Below, one piece after another: positions 1-8,555 of a DNA stretch of 56,507 nucleotides (the first letter of the stretch is position 1; every line of letters begins with the position of its first letter). The position numbers were made by a program, and so were the translations under genes. The stretch is taken from NCBI GenBank assembly GCA_002482885.1, contig DLGW01000003.1:1-56507 (forward strand). Reading direction: 5' to 3'. Below the pieces are notes generated by a model that saw nothing but the letters and a program-made list of their open reading frames with translations, was not told the origin of the DNA and searched no databases. This stretch comes from Flavobacteriaceae bacterium UBA7684. GTDB lineage: Bacteria > Bacteroidota > Bacteroidia > Flavobacteriales > Flavobacteriaceae.

Positions 1-10
1 CCCTCATCGC

Positions 11-130
11 CCACGAATAAATACGAAACCCGTAATTTTAAAATAAAGCTTGCTTTAAATTTTAAAATTACGGGTTTCGTATTTTCAGCGCGTAGCGCTG
101 AGGGATGGGCGTAGCCAATCCCATTCGTGG
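11..130. repeat. Long structured inverted repeat
   Basis: The sequence shows two perfect 24-base arms (20-43 and 60-83). Between them 44-49 pairs with 52-57, so 20-83 is almost one continuous hairpin with a two-base loop and a two-base bulge. A 6-bp hairpin with a GTA loop follows (86-100), then another GGGA/TCCC hairpin (about 102-122). An outer 8-bp pairing (11-18 with 123-130) closes the whole 120 bases. No gene is visible in 1-186. It lies downstream of the minus-strand nth and could end its transcript, but it is far larger than a usual terminator and looks like a dispersed extragenic palindrome. Confidence 0.75.
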
Positions 131-186
131 AAATCTTCTAGGTTGCAGTGAAACGTCCAACCAAGTTCAACCCATCTAAATTTCCG

Positions 187-810
187 CTAATTTCCCTTTA
201 TCGTTCTGGTAATCACATCTTTTTCCAAACTCCAACCCCGTGCGGGCGAATATTCACGACCATACCAAATCATTTGCAAATGCAAATCATTCCAAGAGGA
301 TTCAGGAAACAAACGCTTAGCATCTTTCTCGGTTTGTTGCACATTTTTCCCATTAGACAATCCCCAACGATGCATCAATCTATGAATATGAGTATCCACA
401 GGAAAAGCAGGTACACCAAAAGCTTGTGACATCACCACGCTAGCCGTTTTGTGCCCCACGGCAGGTAATGCCTCCAAAGCTTCAAAACTTTGAGGAACTT
501 GACCTTGATGTTTTTCAATCAATATTTCAGACAATCCGTGAATTCCTTTCGACTTCATAGGTGATAAACCACACGGGCGAATAATTTCTTTAATTTCTTC
601 CACCGATAATTTAACCATATCGTAAGGATTATCAGCCTTTGCAAAAAGAATCGGCGTAATTTTATTCACTCGAACATCCGTACATTGCGCCGAAAGCAAC
701 ACCGCAATTAACAACGTATATGGGTCTTTATGATCCAACGGAATTGGAATTTCAGGATACAAATCCTTTAACGTATCCATAACAAATGTTACCTTTTCCT
801 TTTTGTTCAT
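187..810 (-). CDS. nth: Endonuclease III, without the iron-sulfur cluster motif
   Basis: DNA glycosylase/AP lyase of base-excision repair that removes oxidised pyrimidines. The helix-hairpin-helix motif LPAVGHKTASVV (about 115-126) carries the catalytic lysine (Lys121), and VDTHIHR gives the catalytic aspartate (Asp139). At 207 residues it is close to the usual length (E. coli 211). The C-terminal four-cysteine ligand set for a 4Fe-4S cluster is absent: the tail reads WYGREYSPARGW and has no cysteines. It is followed by the structured repeat at the window start and is divergent from bcp. The family call is firm; loss of the cluster is read directly from the sequence. Confidence 0.93.
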   Translation of the reverse strand: MNKKEKVTFVMDTLKDLYPEIPIPLDHKDPYTLLIAVLLSAQCTDVRVNKITPILFAKADNPYDMVKLSVEEIKEIIRPCGLSPMKSKGIHGLSEILIEKHQGQVPQSFEALEALPAVGHKTASVVMSQAFGVPAFPVDTHIHRLMHRWGLSNGKNVQQTEKDAKRLFPESSWNDLHLQMIWYGREYSPARGWSLEKDVITRTIKGN

Positions 811-816
811 TATTGT

Positions 817-824
817 TACTTTTG
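817..824 (+). promoter_or_regulatory. Putative -7 element of bcp
   Basis: TACTTTTG matches the Bacteroidota -7 consensus TAnnTTTG and lies 23 bases before the bcp start codon. I see no clear -33 TTG at the usual distance. Confidence 0.5.
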
Positions 825-847
825 ATTTTTAACAAATATAAAAAACT

Positions 848-1297
848 ATGACTCCATTACAAGTTGGCGATAAAGCTCCAAATATTTCAGGAACAGACCA
901 CGACGGGAATTCCGTTGCGATTAGTGATTTTTTAGGCAAAAAGTTGGTGGTATTTTTTTACCCTAAAGCCAATACACCAGGTTGCACGGCGGAAGCTTGT
1001 GATTTAAGTGATAATTACAGTCGTTTTACTGCTGAAAATTATGCCATTATTGGCGTAAGTGCCGACTCGGTTAAAGCACAAAAGAAGTTTCAGGAAAAAT
1101 TTGCTTTCCCCTACCCTTTAATTGCCGATGAAGACAAAACGTTTATCAATGCCTTTGGCGTTTGGGGACCTAAAAAATTTATGGGCAAAGAATACGACGG
1201 TATACACCGAACTACTTTTATTATTGATGAGCAAGGTTTGATTGAAAAAGTAATTACCGATGTAAAAACTAAAAATCATACCGAGCAAATTTTATAA
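848..1297 (+). CDS. bcp: Thioredoxin-dependent peroxiredoxin, Bcp/PrxQ type
   Basis: Cytoplasmic thiol peroxidase that reduces hydrogen and organic peroxides. The motif PKANTPGCTAEAC supplies the peroxidatic Cys46 and, five positions on, the resolving Cys51; this close pair is the mark of the alpha-type PrxQ group. The length (149 aa) is normal. It is a single-gene unit divergent from nth and closed by a strong terminator at 1325-1368. It is distinct from the Tpx-type peroxidase at 21816. Confidence 0.95.
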   Translation: MTPLQVGDKAPNISGTDHDGNSVAISDFLGKKLVVFFYPKANTPGCTAEACDLSDNYSRFTAENYAIIGVSADSVKAQKKFQEKFAFPYPLIADEDKTFINAFGVWGPKKFMGKEYDGIHRTTFIIDEQGLIEKVITDVKTKNHTEQIL

Positions 1298-1324
1298 ATA
1301 TCTATTTTAATCAAATTTAAACTC

Positions 1325-1368
1325 CTTCAACTAAAAAGTCCGCCTTGTGGCGGACTTTTTAGTTGAAG
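1325..1368. terminator. Bidirectional terminator between bcp and the GH31 gene
   Basis: A perfect 20-bp stem (1325-1344 with 1349-1368) has a 4-base loop and A-rich/T-rich flanks inside the arms, so it can act as an intrinsic terminator on either strand. It sits between two convergent genes. Confidence 0.9.
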
Positions 1369-1404
1369 AGAACTGCCTGGTGAGTACAAGCATAGTCTAA
1401 TGAT

Positions 1405-3798
1405 TTACATTTCTATACTAACTTTAGCATTTCCGCCTTTGTCCAAGTATACAGGAACTATTAAACGTTTAGTTTTTCGGTCGTAATGTTTAGGTTCTTT
1501 ATCGTTACTTACTTTTATATTTCTTGGTTTAGAAGGTACTCCGTGTAAAATAAAAGTAATTTTTCTATCTGGTGCTTTACTGTAATTATTCCCTACTTCG
1601 GAACTTACTTCAAAGTCTATAAATCCAGTATCTAAAGTTCCTTTAAATTTAAGCAACTCATATTTTCCTTTTTCTATGGGATCTGGCGTTACACCGTCAT
1701 CGTCATAGAATATTCCACTGGTTTTATTTACCGATACATCGTAAAAATAATGTACTTCTAAATCTTTACTATTGAATGCCAAAGTGCTTTGCATAGGCTT
1801 AGCCATCGGAACAAATGAACCCGCTTTAACATATACAGGTATATGATCTAAAGTTAAAGGAACGCTTTTGCGTTGTCCTCCTGTGAATTTTTCTTCGGTA
1901 TATAAATCATACCATACGTATCCCGAAGGGAATTGAACCATTTGTTCTGCTTTTCTGGCTTCTAAAACAGGTGTTACAAAAAAGCTATCTCCCCACATGT
2001 AACCATTGGTGTGATTTAATAATTCCTCATTTTCTGGAAAATCAAACAATAATGGTCTCATTAATGGTGTTCCAAATTGATTGTTTTCGTAAGCTAAAGT
2101 ATAGTTATAAGGCAATAAACGATAACGCAATTCAATCGCTTTTTTGGCTCTTTCTTTGGTTATGGGTTCTCTGAAAATAGGCTCCGAAGGCACGTCTTCT
2201 TGTGCATGAGGTCTAAAAATGGGTTGAAAAACACCATATTGTAACCAACGAGTGTATAACTCGTCGTCTAAATTAGCACCTGCAAATCCTCCTAAATCTG
2301 AATGCATATACGCTAATCCTTGCATACCCATTTCTAATGAAATTTCAGGTTGTGATTGTAAACCTCCCCAGGTACGGTTTACATCGCCAGACCATGGAAT
2401 GATTCCATAACGTTGGGTTCCTGAATAACCCGATCTCATTAATATGAATGGTCTTTGTTCTGGAAAGTCTTTTTGGTAACCTTCATAAACTAATTTAGCC
2501 CAACTGTGTCCGTAAATGTTGTGTAAATAATCTGCGGAACCTCCTACATGCATTAAGTCTTTTGGATGCACTTCTGGTTCGCCTAAATCACCCCACCAAC
2601 CTGCTACGCCGTCGGCGGTGTATTTTTTGTAAATGTCCCAAAACCATATTCTGGCTTCGGGTTTAAAAATGTCGATTAAACCTGTATTTCCAAAAAAGAA
2701 ATCATAGGTAAATGGCGTAGATTTAGCATCGGTTGCCAATACACCTTTTTCAACGGCTTCATTCCATTTTTTTGAAGTAGTTAACACAAAAGGTTCGGTA
2801 ATTAATATGGTTTTTACACCTTTACTTTTTAAGTTACTAATCATACCCTGATAATCTGGAAAAGAATCTTTGTGAAATTCTAAGTTACCCATGGTTCCTT
2901 TTACTTCTTTTCCAAACCAATATAAATCTAAAATAACAGCATCTAATGGAATATTTTCTTTACGGAATTTAGAAACTACTCTCTCGGTTTCTGCTTGGGA
3001 ATGATAGCCAAATCGGCTAGCAAAGTTTCCAAAAACCCAACGCGGAGGAATGGGTTGTTTTCCTGTTAAAGTAGTGTACTGATTTATTAAATCTTTCCAG
3101 TTTTCGCCTACAACCAATTGATAAGTTTTTCTACCTCCAATGGTTTCGTATTGTAGAGAATTATCTTTTTTACTATCTAAATCTAAAAATCCAATAGCAG
3201 GATTGTCAAAATGAACGGCGTATAATTTAGAGGACATCACTAACGGAATGGTGTAGTTCATTAATTCTGAACGGCTTTCATATCCATAATGAGCTTTGTT
3301 ATACAATTCTAATCGGTTACCTCGGCGATTTAGTCCTAACGCACGAGCTCCACCACCATATAATGCCTCGGAGGATTCTAAATTAAAATCAATGATTTCG
3401 TGCGTGTCGTTCTTTTTGTAACCTTCTCTTTCCGAAAGAATTACTTTTCCGTTGTAGTAATAAATAATTTGAAAAGGATTTTTTACCACCATAATGGAAA
3501 TTTCGCCCATGTTACATTCTATATAACCTAAAGCTTCTTTTACCTCTACAGGTTTTGAACTTGCAGCTACTGCTACAGCATGGGATTGATGTATACCACT
3601 TTGACCATCGGGAATAAAAGTAGTTTCTACTATTTTATCGCCATATGATTTAAAAATATACGATCCGTCGTTTACTTCTACCTCTAATTTAAAAGCTTCT
3701 TGATTAAAAGAAATATATTTTCGCTTTAAATTTTGAGACCATACAGTTGTCACCCCAACTAACAACAACCATATCAATACATTAAATTTGTTTTTCAT
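1405..3798 (-). CDS. Secreted glycoside hydrolase family 31 protein (alpha-glucosidase or 4-alpha-glucosyltransferase)
   Basis: GH31 retaining enzyme acting on alpha-glucosides. I place the start at 3798, giving MKNKFNVLIWLLLVG and a signal peptide ending near WSQ; the reading frame is open 14 codons further up, but that would bury the signal peptide. The catalytic nucleophile is the Asp of WWGDLGEPE (about residue 404) and the acid/base is the Asp of WSGDVNRTW (about 472). The 68-residue spacing and the WWGDLGEPE wording are as I recall for the Cellvibrio GH31 4-alpha-glucosyltransferase (Agd31B), so transfer rather than hydrolysis is possible. The mature protein should be periplasmic or outer-membrane associated. 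It is a single gene with no SusC/SusD neighbours. Confidence 0.9.
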   Translation of the reverse strand: MKNKFNVLIWLLLVGVTTVWSQNLKRKYISFNQEAFKLEVEVNDGSYIFKSYGDKIVETTFIPDGQSGIHQSHAVAVAASSKPVEVKEALGYIECNMGEISIMVVKNPFQIIYYYNGKVILSEREGYKKNDTHEIIDFNLESSEALYGGGARALGLNRRGNRLELYNKAHYGYESRSELMNYTIPLVMSSKLYAVHFDNPAIGFLDLDSKKDNSLQYETIGGRKTYQLVVGENWKDLINQYTTLTGKQPIPPRWVFGNFASRFGYHSQAETERVVSKFRKENIPLDAVILDLYWFGKEVKGTMGNLEFHKDSFPDYQGMISNLKSKGVKTILITEPFVLTTSKKWNEAVEKGVLATDAKSTPFTYDFFFGNTGLIDIFKPEARIWFWDIYKKYTADGVAGWWGDLGEPEVHPKDLMHVGGSADYLHNIYGHSWAKLVYEGYQKDFPEQRPFILMRSGYSGTQRYGIIPWSGDVNRTWGGLQSQPEISLEMGMQGLAYMHSDLGGFAGANLDDELYTRWLQYGVFQPIFRPHAQEDVPSEPIFREPITKERAKKAIELRYRLLPYNYTLAYENNQFGTPLMRPLLFDFPENEELLNHTNGYMWGDSFFVTPVLEARKAEQMVQFPSGYVWYDLYTEEKFTGGQRKSVPLTLDHIPVYVKAGSFVPMAKPMQSTLAFNSKDLEVHYFYDVSVNKTSGIFYDDDGVTPDPIEKGKYELLKFKGTLDTGFIDFEVSSEVGNNYSKAPDRKITFILHGVPSKPRNIKVSNDKEPKHYDRKTKRLIVPVYLDKGGNAKVSIEM

Positions 3799-3921
3799 TT
3801 GTTTTAGTTTAATTGTTACTAAAATAGTAATTCTGAACAAAAAAAGGACTTTTTAACCTATATTTTTATTTTTAATTAATTATTTTGCACAGCTTATAAA
3901 CATAACCTTTATCATTAAAAA

Positions 3922-4887
3922 ATGAGAAAAATATTCCCTGACTATTTTATAATTACGTTAAAAGGATTGGCCATGGGAGCCGCTGATGTGGTTCCTGGTG
4001 TTTCAGGAGGCACAATTGCTTTTATATCAGGAATTTACGAAGAATTAATCCGTTCTATCGACAATGTTAAATTAAGAGCTTTAATCACCTTAAAAAACGA
4101 AGGTTTTTGGGCTGCATGGAAAGAAATTAACGGAGGATTTTTACTTGCCTTGTTGCTAGGTATTTTTACCAGTATTGTTTCTTTATCTAAACTGATTATT
4201 TTTTTATTAGACAACCACCCTATTTTAGTTTGGTCTTTCTTTTTTGGACTTGTCGTAGCCAGTATTACTCATGTTTGGAAACAAGTAGAAAGATGGACGG
4301 GTTTAGCTGTTACTCTTTTTATCATTGGAATTGTTTTATCTTACTACATTACCATTGCCAGACCAGCAACTTCTCCTGACAGTTATTTATATCTTTTTTT
4401 ATCGGGATTTATTGCCATAATCGCCATGATTTTACCAGGGATTTCTGGAGCATTTATTTTAGTTTTAATGGGTTCTTACGAAACCGTTATTGGAAATATA
4501 AATTTACTTAGAGACAGTATTTTTAAATGGAATACCGAAATCATGATGGCCTCGGGAACTCGTTTAGGAATCTTCGCCATTGGATGTATTTTAGGACTTA
4601 AAATGTTTTCCAAAACCTTACGTTGGATGTTTGCGCATTATAAAGACGCAACCCTAACCCTATTAATTGGTTTTATGATTGGCTCTTTAAACAAAGTGTG
4701 GCCTTGGAAACAAGTCTTGGAAACCCGAATAGATTCCCACGGTAAAACTGTTCCTGTGGTAGAACACAGCATATTACCGCAGTATTTTGAGGGAGACAAC
4801 TTGTTAATTACGGCAATAATTGCAGCCATACTAGGTTATTTAACCATTTATTTATTAGAGAAAGTAGCTAAAAAGTACCAACGATAA
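3922..4887 (+). CDS. DUF368 membrane protein, PopT-type undecaprenyl-phosphate translocase (copy 1)
   Basis: Polytopic inner-membrane protein of 321 residues. DUF368 proteins (PopT) have been linked to flipping undecaprenyl phosphate back to the cytoplasmic face for reuse in wall and polysaccharide synthesis. Both halves carry the family's re-entrant motif: DVVPGVSGGTIAFISGIYEE near the N-terminus and MILPGISGAFILVLMGSYE in the middle. The stop codon directly abuts the start of a second DUF368 gene, followed by aroE, so the three form one operon. The family is clear; the exact substrate is from the literature on relatives. Confidence 0.88.
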   Translation: MRKIFPDYFIITLKGLAMGAADVVPGVSGGTIAFISGIYEELIRSIDNVKLRALITLKNEGFWAAWKEINGGFLLALLLGIFTSIVSLSKLIIFLLDNHPILVWSFFFGLVVASITHVWKQVERWTGLAVTLFIIGIVLSYYITIARPATSPDSYLYLFLSGFIAIIAMILPGISGAFILVLMGSYETVIGNINLLRDSIFKWNTEIMMASGTRLGIFAIGCILGLKMFSKTLRWMFAHYKDATLTLLIGFMIGSLNKVWPWKQVLETRIDSHGKTVPVVEHSILPQYFEGDNLLITAIIAAILGYLTIYLLEKVAKKYQR

Positions 4888-5868
4888 ATGCAAAAAGACC
4901 GAGACTTCAGCGATAAGTTTTTCCTTATTTTAAAAGGAATCGCTATGGGAACCGCCAATAAAATCCCTGGCGTATCTGGTGGCGTAGTCGCTTTTGTTGC
5001 TGGTTTTTACGAAGAATTCATTCATTCCTTAAATCAAATCAACGGGAGTGCTTTAAAGTTACTAATTCAAGGCAAATTCAAAGATTTTTATAGTTACGTA
5101 AACGGTTCCTTTTTAACTTATTTAGTTTTAGGAATGGTGATTAGTTTTTTTTCAGTTTCTAGAATTATTGATTATTTATTACAGTTTTACGAACTATACG
5201 TTTGGTCTTGTTTTTTTGGCATGATACTCGGCTCTTTATATTACATCAACAAAGAATTTAAAGACTGGAACAAACAAACCGTAATTACCTTAATTGTTGG
5301 AATTATTATTGGAGCAGCGATAAGTATTCCCGACCCTTTTACGGAAAACAGAAACTTTTGGTTTGTTTTTATTTGCGGGGTAATTAGTATTTCTGGCATG
5401 CCTTTACCCGGATTGTCTGGTTCTTTTATCATGATGATTTTTGGTAATTACATATTGTTACTTGTTGATTCGGTAAATGCTTTAGCAGATACTTTTTCAG
5501 ACATCGTATCTTGGAATTTTGATTTTATTCATAATCCAGAAAGAATCGAACTACTACAAATTTTAGTACTATTCACCTTAGGCTCTATAGTCGGATTGGT
5601 TACCCTAGCCCACTTACTTACTTTTGTTTTAAAAAAATACCACAGCATTACCTATGCTTCTATTATTGGATTCATAGGCGGTTCTTTAGGCGTAGTTTGG
5701 CCTTGGAAAAAAACCATTCACAACAGCGAAAATATAGTTATCAGTTACCAAAGATATTTACCCGATTTTAGCCTTTCCGAAAATTGGTGGGCAATTATTT
5801 ACATTATTATTGGAATTCTATTAGTTGCAGCATTAGAACTTTATGGACAAAGCAGAAAAAAAAATTAA
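4888..5868 (+). CDS. DUF368 membrane protein, PopT-type (copy 2)
   Basis: 326 residues, paralogous to the gene before it with no intergenic base between them. It has the same two-part design: NKIPGVSGGVVAFVAGFYEE near the N-terminus and MPLPGLSGSFIMMIFGNY in the middle. The copies are clearly divergent (for example GTANKIPG against GAADVVPG), so this is an old duplication. Two PopT-like proteins side by side may form a heteromer or have different specificities. Its last 26 bases overlap the start of aroE in another frame, which suggests translational coupling. Confidence 0.87.
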   Translation: MQKDRDFSDKFFLILKGIAMGTANKIPGVSGGVVAFVAGFYEEFIHSLNQINGSALKLLIQGKFKDFYSYVNGSFLTYLVLGMVISFFSVSRIIDYLLQFYELYVWSCFFGMILGSLYYINKEFKDWNKQTVITLIVGIIIGAAISIPDPFTENRNFWFVFICGVISISGMPLPGLSGSFIMMIFGNYILLLVDSVNALADTFSDIVSWNFDFIHNPERIELLQILVLFTLGSIVGLVTLAHLLTFVLKKYHSITYASIIGFIGGSLGVVWPWKKTIHNSENIVISYQRYLPDFSLSENWWAIIYIIIGILLVAALELYGQSRKKN

Positions 5869-6598
5869 ATTATTTGGATTATTAGGTCGCAACATTAGTT
5901 ACTCTTTTTCTAGAGGTTATTTTGCCGACAAATTCAAAAACGAAAAAATAGAACATTGCCAGTACGTGAATTTTGACATTCCAACTATTGACGATTTTCC
6001 AAGCATCATTAACAACACCCCTAATTTAAAAGGATTAAACGTAACCATTCCTTATAAACAAGAAGTCATTCCTTTTTTAGATGAATTATCGGGCAATGCT
6101 AAAAAAATTGGAGCGGTAAATACCATTACCATTTCTAAAAAAGGAAAAACAAAAGGCTACAACACTGATTTTTATGGGTTTAAAAAATCTTTAAAACCCC
6201 TACTAAAAAAGCGTCATCAAAAAGCTTTGATTTTAGGAACAGGTGGTGCATCTAAAGGAGTGGCTTACGCCTTGGAGCAATTGAATATCGCTTATACTTA
6301 TGTGTCTAGAAATCCAGAGCAAGGTGCCTTAGCCTATTCCGATTTAAATGAAGCTGTTTTTAAAGAATATTTACTCGTTATCAACTGTTCCCCTATTGGA
6401 ACGAGTCCAAATACCGATAAGTGTCCAGATATTCCTTACGAATACTTTACCGATAAACACATAGCTTACGACTTAATATACAATCCGGCAGAAACTTTAT
6501 TCATGCAAAAAGCAAAAGAAAAAGGAGCTGTAGTAAAAAATGGTTTAGACATGCTGGTATTTCAAGCCGAGAAGGCTTGGCAGATATGGAATAAATAA
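5843..6598 (+). CDS. aroE: Shikimate dehydrogenase
   Basis: NADP-dependent reduction of 3-dehydroshikimate to shikimate in aromatic amino-acid synthesis. The shikimate-binding SxS stretch reads NISYSFSRGYF, GLNVTIPYKQ contains the catalytic lysine, NTDFYGF contributes the conserved Asp, and LILGTGGASKGVAYAL is the nucleotide-binding glycine loop. At 251 residues it is slightly shorter than E. coli AroE (272), as is common in flavobacteria. It overlaps the upstream DUF368 gene by 26 bases. Confidence 0.94.
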   Translation: MDKAEKKIKLFGLLGRNISYSFSRGYFADKFKNEKIEHCQYVNFDIPTIDDFPSIINNTPNLKGLNVTIPYKQEVIPFLDELSGNAKKIGAVNTITISKKGKTKGYNTDFYGFKKSLKPLLKKRHQKALILGTGGASKGVAYALEQLNIAYTYVSRNPEQGALAYSDLNEAVFKEYLLVINCSPIGTSPNTDKCPDIPYEYFTDKHIAYDLIYNPAETLFMQKAKEKGAVVKNGLDMLVFQAEKAWQIWNK

Positions 6599-6617
6599 CT
6601 ATTTTTAACCGCTATAT

Positions 6618-6625
6618 TAAATTTG
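6618..6625 (+). promoter_or_regulatory. Putative -7 element for the DUF349 gene
   Basis: TAAATTTG fits TAnnTTTG and would give a 5' leader of about 70 bases. An imperfect inverted repeat (about 6638-6650 with 6668-6679) lies in the leader and may instead belong to aroE termination. Confidence 0.4.
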
Positions 6626-6699
6626 AACCATACCATTCCACATAAAGATTTAAAACGGTTCCGTTGAAATTCTTTGTGGATTAACTTAAATAAAAAATT

Positions 6700-8508
6700 A
6701 TGTCAACAGAACAAGAAAGTAACATGGAAATGATTAATGCTGAATCTTTTACATCTGTCGAAGAAGATAATCATGATTTAGAAATCACCATCGATTCCAA
6801 AGACTATCATTCTTTATCTATCGAAGAATTAAGTCAAGAATTGAATCCTTTTCAAACTGAAGAACAAGTTATTGCAGGGCGCAATCAAATTGAAGCCATT
6901 CGCAAAGCTTTTTTAGACAGCTTTAATGAGGCTATAACTGCTTTAGATTCAGAAAACGAAGAAGATGTAGCGCAAAAAGACCTATTATACAGCAAAAAAT
7001 CAGCTTTTGACAAAGTTTATTCCGAAATCAAATCGATTCAAAAAAAGCATTACAAAGAAGTTGAAAATTCTTTAAAAAAGAACCTAGAAGAACGATTAGA
7101 TATTATTGAAGAACTTAAAAATCTAATCAAACCCGAAAATCACACGAATAATAAATTCAACGCTTTTCATGCCCTTTCTGAACGTTGGAAAAATGCGGGG
7201 TCAATTCCTAAAGACAAATACAATCACGTTTGGAATAATTACCGCTTTCATGTAGAAAACTTTTTTGATTACATCCATTTAGACAAAGAAGCGCGTGATC
7301 TAGAATTTAAGCACAATTACGATAAAAAAGTAGCGCTGTTAAATCGTTTAGAAGATTTATTACAAGAAAAAGACATCAGACAATCATTAGCCGACATCCG
7401 ATTAATTCAAAAAGTTTGGAGAGAAGATATTGGCCCTGTGGAACGCATTAAAAGAGAAGAACTTTGGGCACGTTTTGATGCTTTAAACGAAAAAGTAATC
7501 GAAAAAAGAAAAGAATTAAAAACCTTGTTATCGGCAGACGAAAAACAAAATGCCGAACAAAAACAAGCCATTATTACTCAAATTCAAGAATTAACTCAAA
7601 ACGTTAAAAACAGCGTTGAGTATTGGAATAAACAATCCGAAAAACTAAACGAGTTAAAAGAAAACTTTATTAAAATAGGACGCGCACCTAAAGAAGTGAG
7701 CGACCAATTGTGGGGAAGTTTCAGAAGTGCTTTAAAACACTTTAACGAACAAAAAAACACCTACTTTAAAAGTTTACGCGAAGAGCAAAATAAAAACATC
7801 GAAAAGAAAAAAGCCTTGGTGGCACAAGCTAAAGCTTTAGAAAGTAGCGAAGATTGGGCTACTGCTACCGAAACGGTTAAAAAAATACAAGCCGAGTGGA
7901 AAAAAATCGGACACATCCCTGCTAAATTTTCCAACGCTTTATGGAATGAATTCAAAACCGCTTGCGATCACTATTTTGATCGTTTACATGCTGTAAAAAA
8001 CGCAACAAACGAACAAGAAGTTCAAGCTTTTGAACAAAAAACCATTTTGCTTAAATCTTTAGATAAAACCAAATTAAGTGGCGAACCTAAAGAAGATCTT
8101 GCTACTATTCAAGCCCTTATTCAACAATGGAATCAAATCGGAAGAGTTCCTTTTGTCCAAAAAGGCATTCAAGAAGAATTCAACAAAGCCATTGACGGAT
8201 TATACGGAAAAATCAAAATGGACAAAAAAGAATTGGAATTATTACAATTCAAAAGTACCATTGAGCGTATTGTTGCTAATGGCGATACCCGTAAATTAAA
8301 TGAAGAAGAGATTTTCATTTCCAAAAAAATCAACGAAATCAAAGCCGAAATCAATCAGTTAGAAAACAATATTTTGTTTCTTAATAGCGGTAAAAAAGCC
8401 AATCCATTTTTAGAAACTGTTCGCAAGAGTATCGACACTCAAAAAGACGTATTAGACAAATGGAAAGAGAAACTTAAAATTATTCGAAGTTCAAGAATCT
8501 CACAATAA
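6700..8508 (+). CDS. DUF349 repeat protein
   Basis: 602-residue, highly charged, mostly helical protein with an acidic N-terminus (about 1-75). At least five DUF349 units follow, each with the signature W-x-x-x-G-x-x-P and then a W-x-x-F helix: ERWKNAGSIP, KVWREDIGPV, ENFIKIGRAP, AEWKKIGHIP and QQWNQIGRVP. Long coiled-coil stretches link them. No enzymatic motif is visible. The molecular role of this family in Bacteroidota is not established to my knowledge. The gene stands alone between aroE and a hydrolase and ends in a clear terminator. Confidence 0.85.
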   Translation: MSTEQESNMEMINAESFTSVEEDNHDLEITIDSKDYHSLSIEELSQELNPFQTEEQVIAGRNQIEAIRKAFLDSFNEAITALDSENEEDVAQKDLLYSKKSAFDKVYSEIKSIQKKHYKEVENSLKKNLEERLDIIEELKNLIKPENHTNNKFNAFHALSERWKNAGSIPKDKYNHVWNNYRFHVENFFDYIHLDKEARDLEFKHNYDKKVALLNRLEDLLQEKDIRQSLADIRLIQKVWREDIGPVERIKREELWARFDALNEKVIEKRKELKTLLSADEKQNAEQKQAIITQIQELTQNVKNSVEYWNKQSEKLNELKENFIKIGRAPKEVSDQLWGSFRSALKHFNEQKNTYFKSLREEQNKNIEKKKALVAQAKALESSEDWATATETVKKIQAEWKKIGHIPAKFSNALWNEFKTACDHYFDRLHAVKNATNEQEVQAFEQKTILLKSLDKTKLSGEPKEDLATIQALIQQWNQIGRVPFVQKGIQEEFNKAIDGLYGKIKMDKKELELLQFKSTIERIVANGDTRKLNEEEIFISKKINEIKAEINQLENNILFLNSGKKANPFLETVRKSIDTQKDVLDKWKEKLKIIRSSRISQ

Positions 8509-8514
8509 TAACAG

Positions 8515-8540
8515 AACCTCATCTAACGGTGAGGTTTTTA
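8515..8540 (+). terminator. Intrinsic terminator after the DUF349 gene
   Basis: A 7-bp stem (8515-8521 with 8530-8536) has an 8-base loop and a T run. It covers the GTG at 8529, which argues against that codon as the start of the next gene. Confidence 0.8.
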
Positions 8541-8555
8541 CTTTTACACTTCCCC

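Noticed and set aside
148..429. 93-residue plus-strand open frame near the window start
   Set aside because: It is antisense to nth, whose protein is clearly homologous to endonuclease III; the frame has no recognisable domain.
8529..8555. GTG start adding nine residues to the alpha/beta hydrolase
   Set aside because: The codon lies in the loop and stem of the preceding terminator; the ATG at 8556 is a better start.
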